Origin: Hymenopellis radicata
Taxonomy: Eukaryota > Basidiomycota > Agaricomycetes > Agaricales > Physalacriaceae
Assembly: GCA_015501595.1 (NCBI GenBank)
Contig: JADNRX010000009.1
Span: forward strand, 310,001 to 374,000
DNA length: 64,000 bases
Direction: 5' to 3'
The translations under genes and the position numbers were made by a program. This document shows, piece by piece, positions 54,774 through 64,000 of the stretch (position 1 is the stretch's first letter; the number at the start of each line of letters is the position of its first letter). The notes under the pieces were generated by a model. The model saw only the letters and a program-made list of their open reading frames with translations. It did not search any database and was not told where the DNA came from.

Positions 54774-55423
54774 TGGCGCGGTGACAAAACAAAACAAGAT
54801 AGGTGTTCCGAGACTGCAAAAATCAGCGAGTAGCGGGCGATTGCAGACACCCACCAGAGAAGGAGTAGGTATGCTTACGACGCGTCGCAATCGCCGCAGC
54901 CCCGAAATTGGCCCAGGAAGCACCGTCACCGCAAAAAAATGCTCCATCGAGCTGAAGTCTAGAAAGCCGAGAGAGTGGCCGAAAATATCGAGGCCACTAG
55001 AAATGGAAAAACAAAGCTGCGGGTGCCAGCTGGCCGCCGTGGAGTCAGTGCGCCCAACTTTCTCTGACGCTACGACGACCGTGGTGGAGGAGCAGAAGAA
55101 AAAGAAATTGATCACATCACTTATTGCCCTCCCTCGTGCCTCAGTCTGACAAACTTACAATTGTCGGAGAGCCAGGCATCGGAGTGTGGACTGGTCACCG
55201 TGCATGTAAAGTATTCAAATGAGTGCAGTATGTACTGCTTCCTGATCATGTCGTGGTTGCGACAAGTCTAAGCCACTTGGCAGAAGGGAAGTGCACGGTG
55301 GTGTTCTTCACCAGCAGAGGACGCTGGATAGCACTGGAACTTTGAACACCTGATTGATACCTTGTACATTGTAATAGAACATAACGTAGCAACAATAGAC
55401 AAACACAATGAGGAAAATGAATT
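54774..55423. other. Junction region of the segmental duplication
   Basis: Unique sequence up to about 55186 with no recognisable gene. Then 55187-55270 resembles the DNA beyond the pectate lyase 3' ends (catcggag...ggtcaccg and gatcatgtcgtggttgcg), a further lyase-flank remnant. Confidence 0.5.
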
Positions 55424-57485
55424 CTATGACTCCACAACATCTATGCAACCTATTGGGATCAGAAAATGCCATGAACCATCATCAGGAAACACTTACCATA
55501 ATTCAAGTGCATGTGATACACGCCATCATAAAATCCATTCAAGTCCGAGTTGACTTCCAGCGGTAATGTCACAGAGGCTGGTGCCGGAGTTGGTGAAACG
55601 TAAACATACGTAACTTTGTTGATCCCACGGTCCTTGAGCCAGGCCTGCCCAACGGGCGATACACTGTGCGAGTTTGCGATACTTGCCTGAAAGGCAATAG
55701 CATGACCAGTCCTATCCACAAAAAACGAGTCAAATGTGGCGAAATTTCGTGGTTGAGGGTGGTAGTATACCCCCACCAAGAAGGGCTCATCAACGGACCA
55801 CTTGAGGAATGTGCGCTCCGATACCAACACTGGTGAAGTCGATGGGTCCCTATCCTCCTTTATGCAGATCTCCTTGGAAGCAACAAGGACTTTTGGTGCA
55901 TCCTCCACAGTCCGATAACCTCGAACAGTCTGCTTGATGCTGGGTGTCCTATTTTCGTTCACAACCATCCGTCGTAGGGGCCAGTACCCACCCTTAGTGA
56001 TATGGGTATGGTAGATGCCATCGAACATACGAGCAGCCAGAGCCCTGGGACCAGGACTTTTGGAACACAAATTAAAGTAGAACCATTCACGCTGCGCTTC
56101 TTCATAGTCCTTGGCCATGCGACTCCAAAGTCGGTCCCGAAGAGATTCGCTAGGTGAATCGATCTTCCAAACTGTTCGTTTTTGATTCGTGACGGGAAAG
56201 AAGGATAAGAGGCGGTGACTGGTGGACTCCGGGACAAATGAAGACGGTTCGTGACTGCGAAGGCGCGCCATAGCATCGCGCTCAAGATCGTCCAATGCGC
56301 TCTCGATTTTTGACTCGAACGCCGCCATGCGGTACGCGAAACTGTAGGCATCACGGGCGGAGCCTCCACAGAGATGGTGAAAGTTAGCCAACTGTGTCTC
56401 ATCGGCAGTTTGGTCCAATTTGGTCTGGCACTGGCGGCTGTACGATCCGTTAACAACAATATTTATCAGCAATCCAATGAGACGCACGCAGCAATGAGTT
56501 CCGAACAATCCCATGGTTTCATGAGAAAATACTGAGAATGTGGAACCTTTTGCATCCACTCCATGCGCCTAATTCGAGGCGACGCGGCCTGGATTACAAA
56601 GCGCCGACTGTCCACCAGATAGACGGGAACCGATGTGAGCTGATTGTTGGAATCGATCAAGCACCAAGTCTCCTCGGGAACTAAACTCCGGAAAAGAGTA
56701 TCGTCAATATTGTTCATATTCAGGGTATAGGCTTTTCCCTCCTTCCACAATATCGCCGTGGCTGTCGAGGTATAGATGTATAGGGTGGGGAGATTGGCTG
56801 CACTCCTGAGATGGAGGACAGCTCGAAGGAAATAGGACTTTCCTGTTACTGAGCGCTCAGCCCAAATTCATAAAACTGATGAGGGACTCACCGATGCCAG
56901 GAAGGCCGGTGAGAACCAGGCCAGTAGTGGTTGTGACGCCCTCTTTGCCAAGGAAGGGATTCGGATATGTGTCCATCTCACCCAAAGGCGGTGTACAGAC
57001 CACACCGAGGTCTCCGGGTCCAGGCGCATCGTACAGCCAGCTGGATAAGTCTGGCTCTATCTCTTCTTGTTTGATATGGTCGGATGAATTGACCTCTCGC
57101 TCGATTGTATCACTATGGGACCGTTGATTCTTGAACGATAATTTAGAAACTGGAAAAGGACTTGCCCCTCGTCGGGTTGCATCCACTGTAGGATGCCGAG
57201 CATAATCTCGTGGTACTCTTGTCTGAGCATAAGAGTCGACGTAGGAAGAGTAGCGCCAGATATAACCCATATCCTTGACGGTACGTCGCATGTTGCGCGA
57301 GGCCCGCTACGCTCGACGAGAACCCGTTGCGGTTGTGCGAGCGTGTCCCATAGCGGATTATGCACAAGGTTCGGTCCCTGCATGTCGGAGATGTAGGTAG
57401 GAAAGATCGAGGGTAAGGTTAGGGTTCGTATAAATTCTGAGTCTAGGTCGTATTTTTTCCCACCATCTCCAAAATTCAAACTCAC
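55424..57485 (-). CDS. Crinkler-like protein: P-loop NTPase with nuclease-like C-terminus
   Basis: Minus-strand exons clear by phase: up to 56892 (ending LTGLPGIG), 56488..56842 (KSYFLRAVLHLRSA...), 55497..56437 and 55424..55449. The Walker A motif GLPGIGKS is split by a 49-nt intron. Downstream are WCLIDSNNQ (Walker B-like), FVIQAASPRIRRMEWMQK and FLMKPW, then CGGSARDAY. This is the order in fungal Crinkler (CRN-type) NTPases. The C-terminal part has FATFDSFFVDRTGHAIAFQA, then HSVSPVGQAWLKDRG, the pattern of the restriction-enzyme-like domain of these proteins. The N-terminal exon (from 57485, RQEYHEIMLGILQWM) changes frame before the linker, and I could not fix that splice. No signal peptide was seen. 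Role unknown; in fungi such genes are often strain-variable. Confidence 0.75.
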
Positions 57486-58194
57486 TTCGCGACCACACCC
57501 TTTTTATACATTATACAACTTTGCTATACAAATCGAATCATGTTTTCCCTGTTCGAAGTTCGCGTTCACGCTCTTGGAAATCCTCAATCAAGCCACCACT
57601 GTGATCAACTATGCCATTCATTCCTGTGCGCGAGATAGACCCCGACCGGGCAGGATAATGATGGCTCAAGTATTTGCAGTTCACTGCGAGATTTGCAGGA
57701 AGAGGCAGGCCAGAACATGGTTCTGGGAATTAGCACTTTGTTAGATGTTCTTGGAAGACTCTTGCCCTCTAGTATTCGCTTTTTACCATACAGTGGGTAG
57801 CAGCGAGGACGATGAAGGAGAGAAGAAGATTATACTGCTGTTGGGCCCTCTGTCGGCTCTGATGGAAAGCCAGGCAAAGGCATTGAACGTGTTTAGTCTA
57901 TTGGCCGTAGCCTTTACTTCCAACGCCACAGACATGGCTAAGGTGTGTGTGGCGACGATAGTTCGTCCATGCCATCATCATCCTCGTCCATCTCTGCGTC
58001 TCCATCGCCGCCGCCGTCCTCTTCAGCGTTAGATGACGATCACTTTGCGGATCCTTGTCCACGCCATCGCCAATTCATCCTCGCTCTCAGCTCATCCTCC
58101 GATGACTGCCCTCTGCGTGTCTAATGGTGTCTTTCAAAATTCAAAGATAGTACAGCATCATGATGTACCAAAATCTAGTATAAGACTCAACTGC
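57486..58194. other. Intergenic; no supported gene
   Basis: A plus-strand frame at 57745-58032 is open but lacks any recognisable motif. Part of it overlaps simple cgccgccg sequence. Confidence 0.45.
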
Positions 58195-59591
58195 TCTATG
58201 ACCACGTCGTGGTTGCGCCGATTGCCGCTCCCGAAGTAGGCAGCAAAAAGTTACTCGCCGCAATCTTGCCGTCCGAGCCCCTCGCACCCGCCACCAAGCT
58301 GGCATCCACGCTCTTAAAGCTCGAATTGGCCCACGTGCCGCTGCTATCCCAAGAGTTACCGCTCGACGTGTAACTGCCGCTCAGACTGGCCTGGGAGACA
58401 GCGTTCAGGGCAGCAATGTTGGACTTTAACGTCGAAGCAGCAGTCGCGCTCTTGAAGCCATCCTTGCCGTTGTTCCACGCGGTGTTGCGCGTGAGCGCAA
58501 AGTTGCCGGGCTGGGAGTTGTCTGTGAAGCCGTCCGCCGAGTTTCCGAATGCGATGCTGTTGGTAACGACGTGGTTCGCTGCACCGATGTCAGCCGCGTC
58601 GCCGCCGCCGAGCTTGAAGCCATTGCCATCGCCTTCAAACGGACTGAAGCCCCATCTGTGGATATCATGAGAGCATGTTCATAGATGAAATGGGCTCTAA
58701 CCGATTGAAGCCGTTTCCCCAAGAAATAGTATCCTGAATGGTGATGGCCGACTTGAACTCCCTGAAGAACCATGATGAGTGCAATCCCACTAAGACATAC
58801 GAAACCAACACACCATAAATCCAAACCATCGTCGACGTTATTCCATAGCCGTGCTCCTTTGAGAATATTGCCTGCGCCGCTTCCTTCTTTACACGCAAAT
58901 CCGTCCGCACTCTCGCCATTCTTGCGAGGGTCCCGGTTCATGTACGAGTCGAGATACAGAACCGTATTGTTGGCCGAGGCGCCTTCCAACTGGAATCCTG
59001 AAAATCCCGCATGAGATCTCTGCCATCCTCACGTATAAAACGAATTGAAAGGCATACCAGTTTCGTAGTTGTCATGCGTTATAATATTCTTGTAATAATT
59101 GTTCGACGAGTCGCGCGCATAGACACCATACGGACCGTTCTTAAACTCGATACTGTAGAATTCCCAGAAATTGGCATCTTCAATATGAAAGATGCCGCGG
59201 TCCTTATTGGCAAGCGACCCTCCAGTCGCAGTAGGCGTACTGTCAAACCTTTTCTCAGTACCACACCGCATCGAACACGAAGAGCATACCCCGTCAGAGC
59301 CTCTCCGTCGATGATCACCTTCTCATTCTGGTACGCCGACACGACATACGGCGACCCTGCCGATCCACTCTTCGTGATCTGGATATTCGTCGTGGGCGAG
59401 TACGTTCCCGCCCGCAGATAGATAGTCGATCCAGCCGTGGCAGCATTCACTGCAGATTGGATCGACCCAAAAGGGGACGTGATAGTACCAGTGCCACTAC
59501 TCGTACCCGTGGGCGAGACGTAGAGAGTGGCCGCTTGTGCACTGGACGATAGAAGCCCGAAGACCAACAAGGTGACGCTACTTGAAAACAT
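58195..59591 (-). CDS. PL9-like pectate lyase, right copy, intact
   Basis: Signal peptide MFSSSVTLLVFGLLSSSAQA, then ATLYVSPTGTSSGTGTITSP. The conserved polysaccharide-lyase blocks are DRGIFHIEDANFWEFYSIEF, GPYGVYARDSSNNYYKNIIT, RDPRKNGESADGFACKEGSG, WNNVDDGLDLW and DGFTDNSQPGNFALTRNTAW. Four introns of about 41-60 nt fit in phase. The last exon reads through SQASLSGSYTSSGNSWDSSG to the stop at 58195-58197. The expected product, about 360 residues, is a secreted right-handed beta-helix enzyme that cleaves pectate by beta-elimination. It would help degrade plant cell walls. Gene and intron layout are the same as the left copy, from which it differs mainly by the 4-nt deletion there. Confidence 0.83.
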
Positions 59592-60104
59592 CGTGAAAAT
59601 GGGGGGGGGGGTGAAGGAAAACTAAACAGAGCGATTCTTTTGAGGCGCGCACATTCCGAGGTCAATCCGTCGCTGCAGTAGAAACAATCCGGCGGCCCGC
59701 AACATTAGCACCGTCCCTCCGTCCACACCATCGAATTGTTTTCCGTTCAAGCTCTGTCCCTTACGCTTGGTCATTGACCGAAGTCAATCCGCCATTCCAT
59801 ACAATAGAGTCCACCGTGACGGTCCGGTCGACATGAAGAGCTCGTGGCTGCCACAAAGTCCAGAAACGGGGACAATATCTCACATAGATCACGCTGGCGC
59901 CAAGAACAGGAAGGGATAAAGCATCCAGTCCACGTTGTTCACGTGAAGTCAGTTCCAGAGGAACGTGGAACTCGCGTGGAACGGAATCAAGTGATACTCC
60001 TCCATGGGAAATCGCATCATCCACCTCTGTATACGAGTCGAAAGTGTGAATTATTGCGCGAATAGCATAGATAATATAAATTAAGTGTGCACATACGTGT
60101 CACC
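59592..60104. other. Intergenic between lyase and IleRS, duplicated
   Basis: Nearly identical to 53037-53553. It includes a run of g at 59599-59608 next to the lyase start that is broken in the other copy. No gene. Confidence 0.6.
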
Positions 60105-63100
60105 TCATACTCCGCCATGACGCCTGTCAAGTGTCTCCTCGCATCTCTCACAGACATCGCGTGCCTCCTCGCACGTGTACGTCCAGCACCGAGGGCACTT
60201 CAGCCTTGAAGAAGGCCGTACACGCAGACCAACGCTTTCGTCACAGTCTGCAACACCTCGCTTCAGTCTCTCGGCACCTGAGGAATCTGCACTAACCTTT
60301 GATATCGATATCAACTGAGCCCGAGTACAGCCAGGCCGGTGATTCCGTCCCAAACGAGCCTTCATCCGTGACCAAAACGTTCGACACAATGAACAGCTTC
60401 TGTAGGAACTCCTCTGTATGTGCCAGAGTGTCAGTATCGCGTACAGAGAGGAAAAGGGTTACCCCTTACGCTGCGTTGTCAACGAGGCGGGACCTTGCAC
60501 ATCATCACCGGAAGGTATAATGACGTCGACTTCAGCCTCCAAGGAGCTCTTGATTTCTCTTTAACAGGTTTGTCAAGTAGAGGCAACCTCAATAGGCCTG
60601 GTGAACGTACTTGTTTCGGCGCGCTTTCTCCAACAAGGCCAAGACTCCACTTCGAATTCGAAGCAGCTCATCAAAGTGGACAGTAGCGTCTGCCACCATC
60701 TCCGCAACACGCATGTCCGGACTCGACCAGGGGAAATCCAAGAAGACGGAGCTGTCACTGGCAGGGTACATCGACTGATATATTTCCTGTGTTAAGTGAG
60801 GAAGTATCGGAGCCGCGACTTTGATCATGGTTTTCAGGGCCTAACACGGAACGTTGAGCAAACGTGAAACTAACGCGTAGATGACACTTGCATATCTCAT
60901 GACGGCGACAGTCGCCTGGCGTCCAGGGTGGTCCGAGGCATTAGCGTATAACGAGTCCTTGTTGATATCAAGATACAGGGATGACAGGGTTATGTTGGCG
61001 AAATTGACGAGAGAGTTGACAACTAAAGTAGAGGTTAGAGTCGTGCATGACACGCCCAATCGGATAATCACCTCTGGGAAAGTTGAAAGACTGGTAATCT
61101 TCGTATGCCATTTTCTCGAGTGTGGCAGTTTGATGCAAGACGTATTTATCGGCCTATAGGAATTGCAACGACTTAGAAATGTTCAACGAGTGCAAGTCAA
61201 ACTTGCCATATCCATGTTCTCTAGGTGCGTCTTCAGCTCTTCGCCCATGTCAGTCGTTCGGTCCACCTCTATAGAGGGGAATTCGCCAACGGTGCCAAGC
61301 AGGAACCGCGCCGAATTGCGCAACTTGCGAAGCGATTCGGCAGTTTGGGCTAGAACCTTTGGCCCAACCGAAACATCGCGGGTGTACTCCACCGACGCGA
61401 CCCAAAGCCGGAGAACGTCAGCGCCGTACGCCGGATCCTTCTTGTTGTTCTAAAAACGTAACGTGTCTCAAGATCAAAAAATGGAAACGAAAAAGTGAGC
61501 CCTTACCTCGCCACCGAGAACAACCGTAACGGGACTGATGACATTTCCAAGTGACTTGCTCATCTTCTTTCCGGCCTCGTCGAGCACCATCCCATGCGTC
61601 AGCAAACACCCATACGGCGCGGAGGGTTCCCCAACACCAACGCAAGTGAGCAATTGGCTCTGGAACCATCCTCTGTGTTGGTCCGAGCCTTCCACGCAGA
61701 CATCGGCTCGGTACTTTGATCGAGGAGGAAGCAGAGACCAGGAGGAGCCGCTGTCGAACCAGACGTCCATTGTATCGGTGCCTTTCCGCCACGACTCCTT
61801 TTCAGGAAGGAGATGAGGAGGCAAGAAATCTTCGACGGGCCCATCCCACCAATGCTCAAGACCTTTCTTGCGCAGGACAGAGATAATGTGAGTGAGTGTT
61901 TCAGTGTTCAGAACGGCGTGGTCTGTCGAGACATGGTGCAACGCCGGTATCGGGACACCCCACACACGTTGACGCGATATACACCATTCTGACCGAGAAC
62001 GGACAAAAGACTCTAGCCTGTTTCGCGCTAAAAGTGCGGGTGTAAGGACGACAAGACAAAGGATCTTAGGAAATTGCCCTCACAGATTTCTGGAACGAAT
62101 CGAACTGTGCTGAGCCTCTCTATGGCGGTATCCTTGAGCTCGTTCAGATTAGCGAACCATTGCGATGTAGCGCTACTCGAATTGTCAGCATATCAAACTG
62201 AGAACGACGGAGGTGTCATACGTGACGATGATAGGCTCATTGGTCCTCCAGTCATAAGGATACTTGTGCTTGATCCGTTTGATTTTTACAAGAGCACCTT
62301 TGACCTTCAAGAGCTCAACGACAGCCCGCGATCCACCCTCCAACACCGGCTGTCCAATCAGGGACGCTGCAGCAGTTTCGCCAACGACCGCGCGAACATC
62401 GTCGGAAAACTGTCCTAGGTGGTTAACGTGGCAGAGCATCGAGTCTAAAGATAGAGAGCGAAAAGCATTGTAGTCTTCGGCTCCGTGCGCAGGGGCGCAA
62501 TGCACTAGTCCGGTACCAGATTCCGATGTGACGTGTGGCGCATGTATCACTTGAAAGGTTTCGTCCTTCTGGGTGAACATGGGAACATAGCAGGTTCCGA
62601 CGAGCTTACGACCTTTGGTGGTTGTCAGTAACAAGAGTGGTTATAGAGTAAAAGACATACCATCAAGCTCAGACACTACATTGACAGGACCTAGAATATC
62701 CACGAGTGCCTCGAGACGAGATTTCGCTATGACGAGAAGAGGGCCATCACGCTCAAGACGTTTAACGATCAAGTAGGTCAAGTCGTCGTTGACAGCGATT
62801 CCCTGTTCAGTCGGGATGAGCTAAGGACGGAAGACACGTTGATACACACCATGTTAGCAGTAAGAGTCCAAGGCGTCGTCGTCCAAACGAGCAATTGCAT
62901 AGGTACACCGAATTGTTGCAGGTCGGGATTTGACTTTAGGTCGACGTCGAAGGTAACATATACCGAATGTGAGACGTGATCCTCTTTATAAACCAGTTCT
63001 GCTTCGGCCAAGGCGGAATGAGATGAAGGAGAGTAATGGACAGGGCGATATTTCCTGTATATGAGACCTGACAGATGTATAAGCGTGTACGAATTCTGAA

Positions 63101-63851
63101 TTGAGTTCATGTCCACCTTTCTCAACCATGGACTGGAAGATTTCGAGTTGACGCATCTCATAGTCGTGATCTGTAGATTGAGTGGTTTGAGGTATGCGGA
63201 AGGATTGAATGACATACCTAATGTTCTATAGGTTGACGCGTCGTCGTGCCAGTCCGCCATGATCCCAAACTGCTGGAACTCGTGCTTTTGCACGACTATC
63301 TCGCGTAACGCTGTTTCCCGGGCAGCCAATCGAAGAGCAGTTGGTAATAGCGCCGTAGAGTCTACCTTGGGCAAATGAGGTGAAAAATTTCGGGATAACA
63401 TGGCTTGTACGCACTCCTAGGTCTTTTAAGGCCTTGTTTTCTATTGGCAGTCCGTGACAGTCCCATCCCGGAGTGTAGCTACGCGTCGAATTCAAGACAA
63501 ATTCAAGAAAATATGCGCGACGTACTTGACTCGTTTCCCGCAAATGACGTTGAACCGGCAAATGATGTCCTTTAGGATTTTGTGCGTTAATTCGCCAAAA
63601 CGCTGAATACACAATAGGGCTCACCCATGTGTAGACTGCCATTCGCATATGGAGGCCCTTCTTGGCTATGTGCCCAACTGCGACTGCGCGTCCGAGATGT
63701 TGCTGATGGGAGGACATGCTCTCAGGAGGGGTGAAGAGGTGTTTCTGGCGTCCGAGGAGGTTGAAGAGGTGGTGGTCGGAGATGGTCTCGAGGACGTTGA
63801 CGAGGGGAGATGGCCTTGAGGAGGGTGGGTTGTCGTGGTCGTGTCCATCAT
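60105..63851 (-). CDS. ISM1: Mitochondrial isoleucyl-tRNA synthetase
   Basis: A many-exon minus-strand gene. Reading from the 5' end: EGPPYANGSLHM (HIGH region), THKILKDIICRFNV, YTPGWDCHGLPIENKALK. Next comes FGIMADWHDDASTYRTL, then LLVWTTTPWTLTANM and GTGLVHCAPAHGAEDYNAF in the editing domain. CISRQRVWGVPIPALHH, DVWFDSGSSW, DQHRGWFQSQLLT and KKMSKSLGN complete the catalytic core. The anticodon-binding domain follows, and a C-terminal zinc site CPRCWTY...CERCEE. The C-terminal finger and overall order identify the bacterial-type (mitochondrial) enzyme that charges mitochondrial tRNA-Ile. The exon junction at the HIGH motif is unclear: only 22 nt separate the two parts. The N-terminal targeting sequence was not resolved; start is approximate and may lie upstream. 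Confidence 0.88.
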
Positions 63852-64000
63852 CTGTCTCTGGGGTGTTGAGGAAGTGCTGGGAAGACGTCTCTTGGGTGCA
63901 GTGGTGGCGGTGTCTCCTGAGCCGGGGTGGTCGTGTCCTCTTCCTTCGCGTCTTCCTGGGTGTCGGGGGTGGAGACGGTGTCCTCTTGGAGCTGTCTTCT
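63852..64000. other. Window edge, GC-rich low-complexity sequence
   Basis: Both strands give proline/threonine-rich or glycine-rich frames from repeated ctcc/ggag patterns. It could be the start of the synthetase leader or of a neighbouring gene; nothing can be assigned. Confidence 0.35.

Noticed and set aside
57745..58032. 95-residue plus-strand frame
   Set aside because: Ends in simple cgccgccg sequence and has no motif or homologue I recognise.
1..64000. CRISPR arrays, bacterial operons, rRNA genes
   Set aside because: None seen; introns throughout and fungal orthologues show nuclear fungal DNA. The 22-bp repeat at the left edge has no spacers.

Overview
This window looks like nuclear DNA of a filamentous basidiomycete, probably an agaricomycete. 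Genes are split by many short introns (mostly 45-60 nt, GT-AG, a few apparent GC-AG). Recognisable orthologues are fungal (gamma-tubulin complex GCP2, epsin, mitochondrial uS4 and isoleucyl-tRNA synthetase, BolA-like protein, PAP2 sphingoid-base phosphatase, APC permease), and there are F-box, HNH and Crinkler-like genes of the kind expanded in these fungi.

Region 1 (0.5-10.6 kb) is a lineage-specific cluster. Two nucleotidyltransferase-like genes on the minus strand (NT1 at 0.6-1.8 kb; NT2 at 8.0-9.0 kb, broken by two in-frame stops) are each followed by a divergent plus-strand gene of an unrecognised family (A and C). A third family member (B) stands alone, and an F-box-like gene lies between A and B. 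A, B and C share intron positions and two conserved blocks (F.xIGR and MDG.THG).

Region 2 (10.6-29 kb) is a transposon island. I find six hAT-like insertion events with TAG-starting inverted termini and 8-bp target duplications. One family is present as two inverted copies that each carry the same nested smaller element. There are also four TA-flanked MITEs. Two hAT-like elements sit inside coding exons: one breaks an unknown protein at 12.17 kb, the other a MIC26-like gene at 20.85-21.94 kb.

Region 3 (29-50 kb) is ordinary and gene-dense: a PD-(D/E)XK-like protein, an F-box protein, mitoribosomal uS4m (with an apparent 1-nt frameshift), an HNH protein, GCP2, epsin, a TKL-type kinase with a C1-like finger, a PAP2 phosphatase, a BolA protein and an APC permease.

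Region 4 (50-64 kb) is a segmental duplication about 6.55 kb apart: a PL9-like pectate lyase plus the 3' part of mitochondrial isoleucyl-tRNA synthetase. The right copy runs into the full synthetase gene and has an intact lyase. The left copy has a truncated lyase and a truncated synthetase fragment, and a Crinkler-like NTPase gene lies between the copies.

All assignments come from reading translations, motifs and splice phases; no database search was possible.
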